A stretch of DNA of 42,278 bases from a virus. The stretch covers positions 1-42,278 of IMG/VR virus record IMGVR_UViG_3300025849_003104. The stretch is one strand, 5' to 3'. The notes under the pieces were generated by a model. It worked only from the letters and a program-made list of their open reading frames with translations, ran no database searches and was not told the origin of the DNA. The first letter of the stretch is position 1. The number at the start of each line of letters is the position of its first letter. The position numbers and the translations under genes are program-made. Of this stretch, positions 39,986-42,278 are shown piece by piece.

Positions 39986-41617
39986 TTATTTTTTGTGGAA
40001 CACGAAAATCGGTTCGAATTTATATTGTTTTCCTTCAAACTCTACTGCGTTTTTGATACCACTTTTGGAAGGGTCTAAACCAACCATTCTGGTCATCAAC
40101 ATTTTGAGTTTACCTTTATACTCACACCCTAACTCATTTAAAATATCAATCGAATCTTGTTCAAGTGGGTAGTAAGTTGATTTACCGATTTTAATATCAG
40201 CAATATTCCATAGAATATATCTATCATTTTTAAGATACTCATAAATTGTTGTTAGAGTAGGTCTTAAAAAGTTATCTCTCCAATCTTCATACTCACCATA
40301 CGCTTTGAACGATTGGGTCTCATCTTGTGAATATTGTTCTCTATTAAAGTAAGGAGGTGAAGTAAATGAAATATCTAATTTACCTTTATACTTTTGAAAC
40401 TTTGGATTGTTTGAGATTAGTTCTGAACCATCTTGAAATAGTTCGTATGTATTTCCTTGTTTTTCTACATCAAAGAATGATGTAAGTTTATCTGAAAAAT
40501 CATCTACACAATTATCATTATAAAACTTAGCCATGTACTCATAACGAGAAATACCTTCTTCATCTAAGAAGTTATCAGGATTAGGGTCTGTACCAACATA
40601 GTGAATTTTCTTACGAGAACTCATTGCTCCTAATATTCTACCACCCCATCCACTTGATGAATCATAAATATGTAATGGGTCATCTGTATCAATGTGTTTG
40701 GTATAGTTTTCGTAAATCCACTTTGCAGTTAATGCTGGAAAGTTTACAGCTGGTTGTCCACAAGATAATCTAAATACTTGTAATATCTTTGGGAAGATAC
40801 CATCTGTTTTATCATACCAACGAATTAAATATTTGTATTCAGTAACAGTTCCTGCTTCTGAAGTGGATGATTCAACAATATCTCCTAGATTAGAAATTTG
40901 TGTACTATTTAAATAACCATCGTTATTTAATTGATTAACTTCATCTGCTGTCATGTATAGATTACCGAAACCTACATATTCTTCATTAAAAGTTCCATAG
41001 TTACTTAAGGTAGATGCTTTTACTTTTGCAAGAACAATACCTAAATCAGAATACTTACCAGTAAATACTTTTCCATCATACACATCTTTTACAAACTGTA
41101 CACCATCTTGACCATTCCAAAAAGGATTCTCATCAATTTTATCAACAATTGAACGAGACCAAGAGTACATTGAATCTCTCTTAACAGAACGTTTCATAAT
41201 CCTAACAAACTTATCTTCCATTGTTGGGTCTGAGAAGTGGTCATAAATAGATAAACCATTATCTGCAGATTTACCAATAGAAATCTTAGTTTTTAACATC
41301 GTAGGAAAAAACTGATTTACAACTGATGCATCTTTGTTAAAGTTTTTGATAATACCTAGTGATTCACCATCACCACTTGTATCTTTTACCCAATATTCTG
41401 CTGGGTTTGATTTAAGTTTCTTAAACTTTTTGATGATACCATCTTTATCTGCACCAATAACAGGTGGAGTTCCTCTTTCATCCCATTGTTCAGTAACTTC
41501 TTTACGAAGAAGTTTAGCCCAAGATACAAACTCATCATCGGTCATTTGTAACAACTGATGATAAGTAGTATTGGATTTAAACTCGGAAAATTTACTTCGT
41601 TCGTAAAAGTGATTCAT
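39986..41617 (-). CDS. DNA amino-methyltransferase
   Basis: A 543-residue protein. The last 230 residues form a SAM-dependent amino-methyltransferase: an AdoMet-binding motif I-like segment IYDSSSGWGGRILGAM (about residues 317-332), and catalytic motif IV FTSPPYFNREQY (about 418-429), the N4-cytosine/N6-adenine signature. The order I then IV fits the gamma/alpha type layout. The first 300 residues are a large N-domain of unknown role (FERGxx-free; SDLGIVLAKVKAS region), perhaps target recognition. Immediately follows gp45 by a TAATG junction. Probably protects phage DNA from host restriction. Confidence 0.8.
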   Translation of the reverse strand: MNHFYERSKFSEFKSNTTYHQLLQMTDDEFVSWAKLLRKEVTEQWDERGTPPVIGADKDGIIKKFKKLKSNPAEYWVKDTSGDGESLGIIKNFNKDASVVNQFFPTMLKTKISIGKSADNGLSIYDHFSDPTMEDKFVRIMKRSVKRDSMYSWSRSIVDKIDENPFWNGQDGVQFVKDVYDGKVFTGKYSDLGIVLAKVKASTLSNYGTFNEEYVGFGNLYMTADEVNQLNNDGYLNSTQISNLGDIVESSTSEAGTVTEYKYLIRWYDKTDGIFPKILQVFRLSCGQPAVNFPALTAKWIYENYTKHIDTDDPLHIYDSSSGWGGRILGAMSSRKKIHYVGTDPNPDNFLDEEGISRYEYMAKFYNDNCVDDFSDKLTSFFDVEKQGNTYELFQDGSELISNNPKFQKYKGKLDISFTSPPYFNREQYSQDETQSFKAYGEYEDWRDNFLRPTLTTIYEYLKNDRYILWNIADIKIGKSTYYPLEQDSIDILNELGCEYKGKLKMLMTRMVGLDPSKSGIKNAVEFEGKQYKFEPIFVFHKK

Positions 41618-42278
41618 TAAGATTGAATTTCTACAAGGTAATAATTTGATTCGTAATTATCTACTTCAAATGAAATGTGTGCTAAACCTGAAGATGAAAT
41701 CTTTAAGGTAGCATCTGTTGCTTCTTTGTTTGCAACTAATATCTCTTTTAAATATGTTGCTGAGAAAGAAATTGGTTCTACTTTATCTTTTGAACAAGTA
41801 CAATCAACATCAATGTTAATTCTATTTGTATTGATATTAGAATATCCTAAGATAATTTGACCAGGTCCTTTTCCATCTTTACAAGTAAATGTAAAGTTGT
41901 TTTCATCTGCCAGTGCATTCTTTGCTTTAATAAATTTGTTTATAAAGTTTGAATCTAATTTGATTTCAGTATCAAACTCTGGTAATTGTTTTAAATCAGG
42001 TACATTAGGGATAACAGATAAATCTGCTAACATATAATTTACATTTGTTGAACCATCTTTGAATTTTAAAGATACCGGTTTCCCATCAATATCATTGATT
42101 GAGAAGTCAACATCATTTCCTAATACTGATAACATTTTTGTAAGTTTTGAAGTATCATATACACCAAACGATGCATCGGATGAATCAAACTCTTTCATAG
42201 TAACATTACCCAATACTGATTTATCATCTGAAATGAATGATGTTGTAAGAGAACCTTCCTTAGATTCCCATTTTACAG
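41617..42278 (-). CDS. gp45: Sliding clamp (T4 gp45-like), 5' end cut by window edge
   Basis: The frame stays open to base 42278, so the protein is truncated at the N-terminus and the TTG at 42213 is not the true start: codons upstream of it read VKWESKEGSLTTSFISDD in frame and without a stop. About 220 residues are visible. Features of the gp45 clamp: ASFGVYDTSKLTKMLSVLGN (as in T4 FxVYDLxxFLxxLSL), YMLADLSVIPNVPD, a central linker EFDTEIKLDSNFINKFIKAK, and the C-terminal NYESNYYLVEIQS. It tethers polymerase to DNA and in T4 also activates late transcription. Confidence 0.85.
   Translation of the reverse strand, partial: VKWESKEGSLTTSFISDDKSVLGNVTMKEFDSSDASFGVYDTSKLTKMLSVLGNDVDFSINDIDGKPVSLKFKDGSTNVNYMLADLSVIPNVPDLKQLPEFDTEIKLDSNFINKFIKAKNALADENNFTFTCKDGKGPGQIILGYSNINTNRINIDVDCTCSKDKVEPISFSATYLKEILVANKEATDATLKISSSGLAHISFEVDNYESNYYLVEIQS

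Noticed and set aside
42211-42213. TTG as start of the sliding clamp
   Set aside because: The frame continues upstream to the window edge with clamp-like sequence, so the gene is simply truncated.
1-42278. Bacterial chromosome or genomic island instead of phage
   Set aside because: Single-strand gene order, T4-type gp44/gp45, small overlapping genes and capsid-targeting-like leaders favour a virulent phage; a chimera at the receptor cannot be fully excluded and is raised as a test.

Overview
This 42.3 kb AT-rich window reads as part of the genome of a T4-like tailed phage infecting a marine member of the Bacteroidota, probably a flavobacterium. Every supported gene is on the minus strand. 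Genes are packed with 1-4 base ATGA or TAATG overlaps, and I saw no tRNA, integrase or IS element. The phage assignment rests on a T4-type sliding clamp (gp45), the clamp-loader large subunit (gp44), a probable small subunit (gp62), a phage-style GroES and short proteins that start with T4-like capsid-targeting peptides. The host assignment rests on Flavobacteriia-style signal peptides (cleavage before Gln), lipoproteins with a Bacteroidota surface-export signal, a TonB-dependent receptor with an N-terminal carboxypeptidase-D-like domain, and promoters of the Bacteroidota -33 TTTG / -7 TAnnTTTG type.

Layout in window order (transcription runs right to left). 1-5788: virion-associated or accessory genes (an edge-truncated protein, a lipoprotein, an SGNH esterase-like protein, a HAD phosphatase, a GAF-like membrane protein, two probable capsid-targeted proteins, a PAP2 phosphatase). 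5829-14922: a secretion/surface cassette around a CsgG-like channel. It holds two secreted proteins that each combine cohesin-like and dockerin-like segments, each followed by a paralogous lipoprotein; a Ser/Asp/Glu-rich protein with a barrel-like C-terminus; a TSP3/coiled-coil lipoprotein; and four small membrane-associated proteins or peptides. It is preceded by three 13-bp direct repeats and a strong terminator. 15077-26382: a glycan operon with seven glycosyltransferases, UDP-sugar dehydrogenase, epimerase, three sulfotransferases and GroES, ending at that terminator.

26444-29927: nucleic-acid genes (Fe-S PD-(D/E)XK nuclease, probable gp62, zinc ribbon, P-loop kinase) with small unknowns and one SGNH protein. 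29924-35065: a second surface-glycan block of GT10-like and GT-A-like transferases flanking four consecutive SGNH genes, three of them recent paralogues. 35109-37817: a full-length TonB-dependent receptor with its own terminator. 38129-42278: gp44, a glycosyltransferase-like gene, a small helical gene, a DNA methyltransferase and the 5'-truncated gp45 gene.

Taken together, an unusually large share of the window (about 30 kb) is devoted to the cell envelope: sugars, sulfate, probable acyl groups, secreted calcium-binding proteins, surface lipoproteins and an outer-membrane receptor. The most interesting parts are the CsgG/cohesin cassette and the phage-borne TonB-dependent receptor. All functional calls are from reading sequence and motifs; no search was run.
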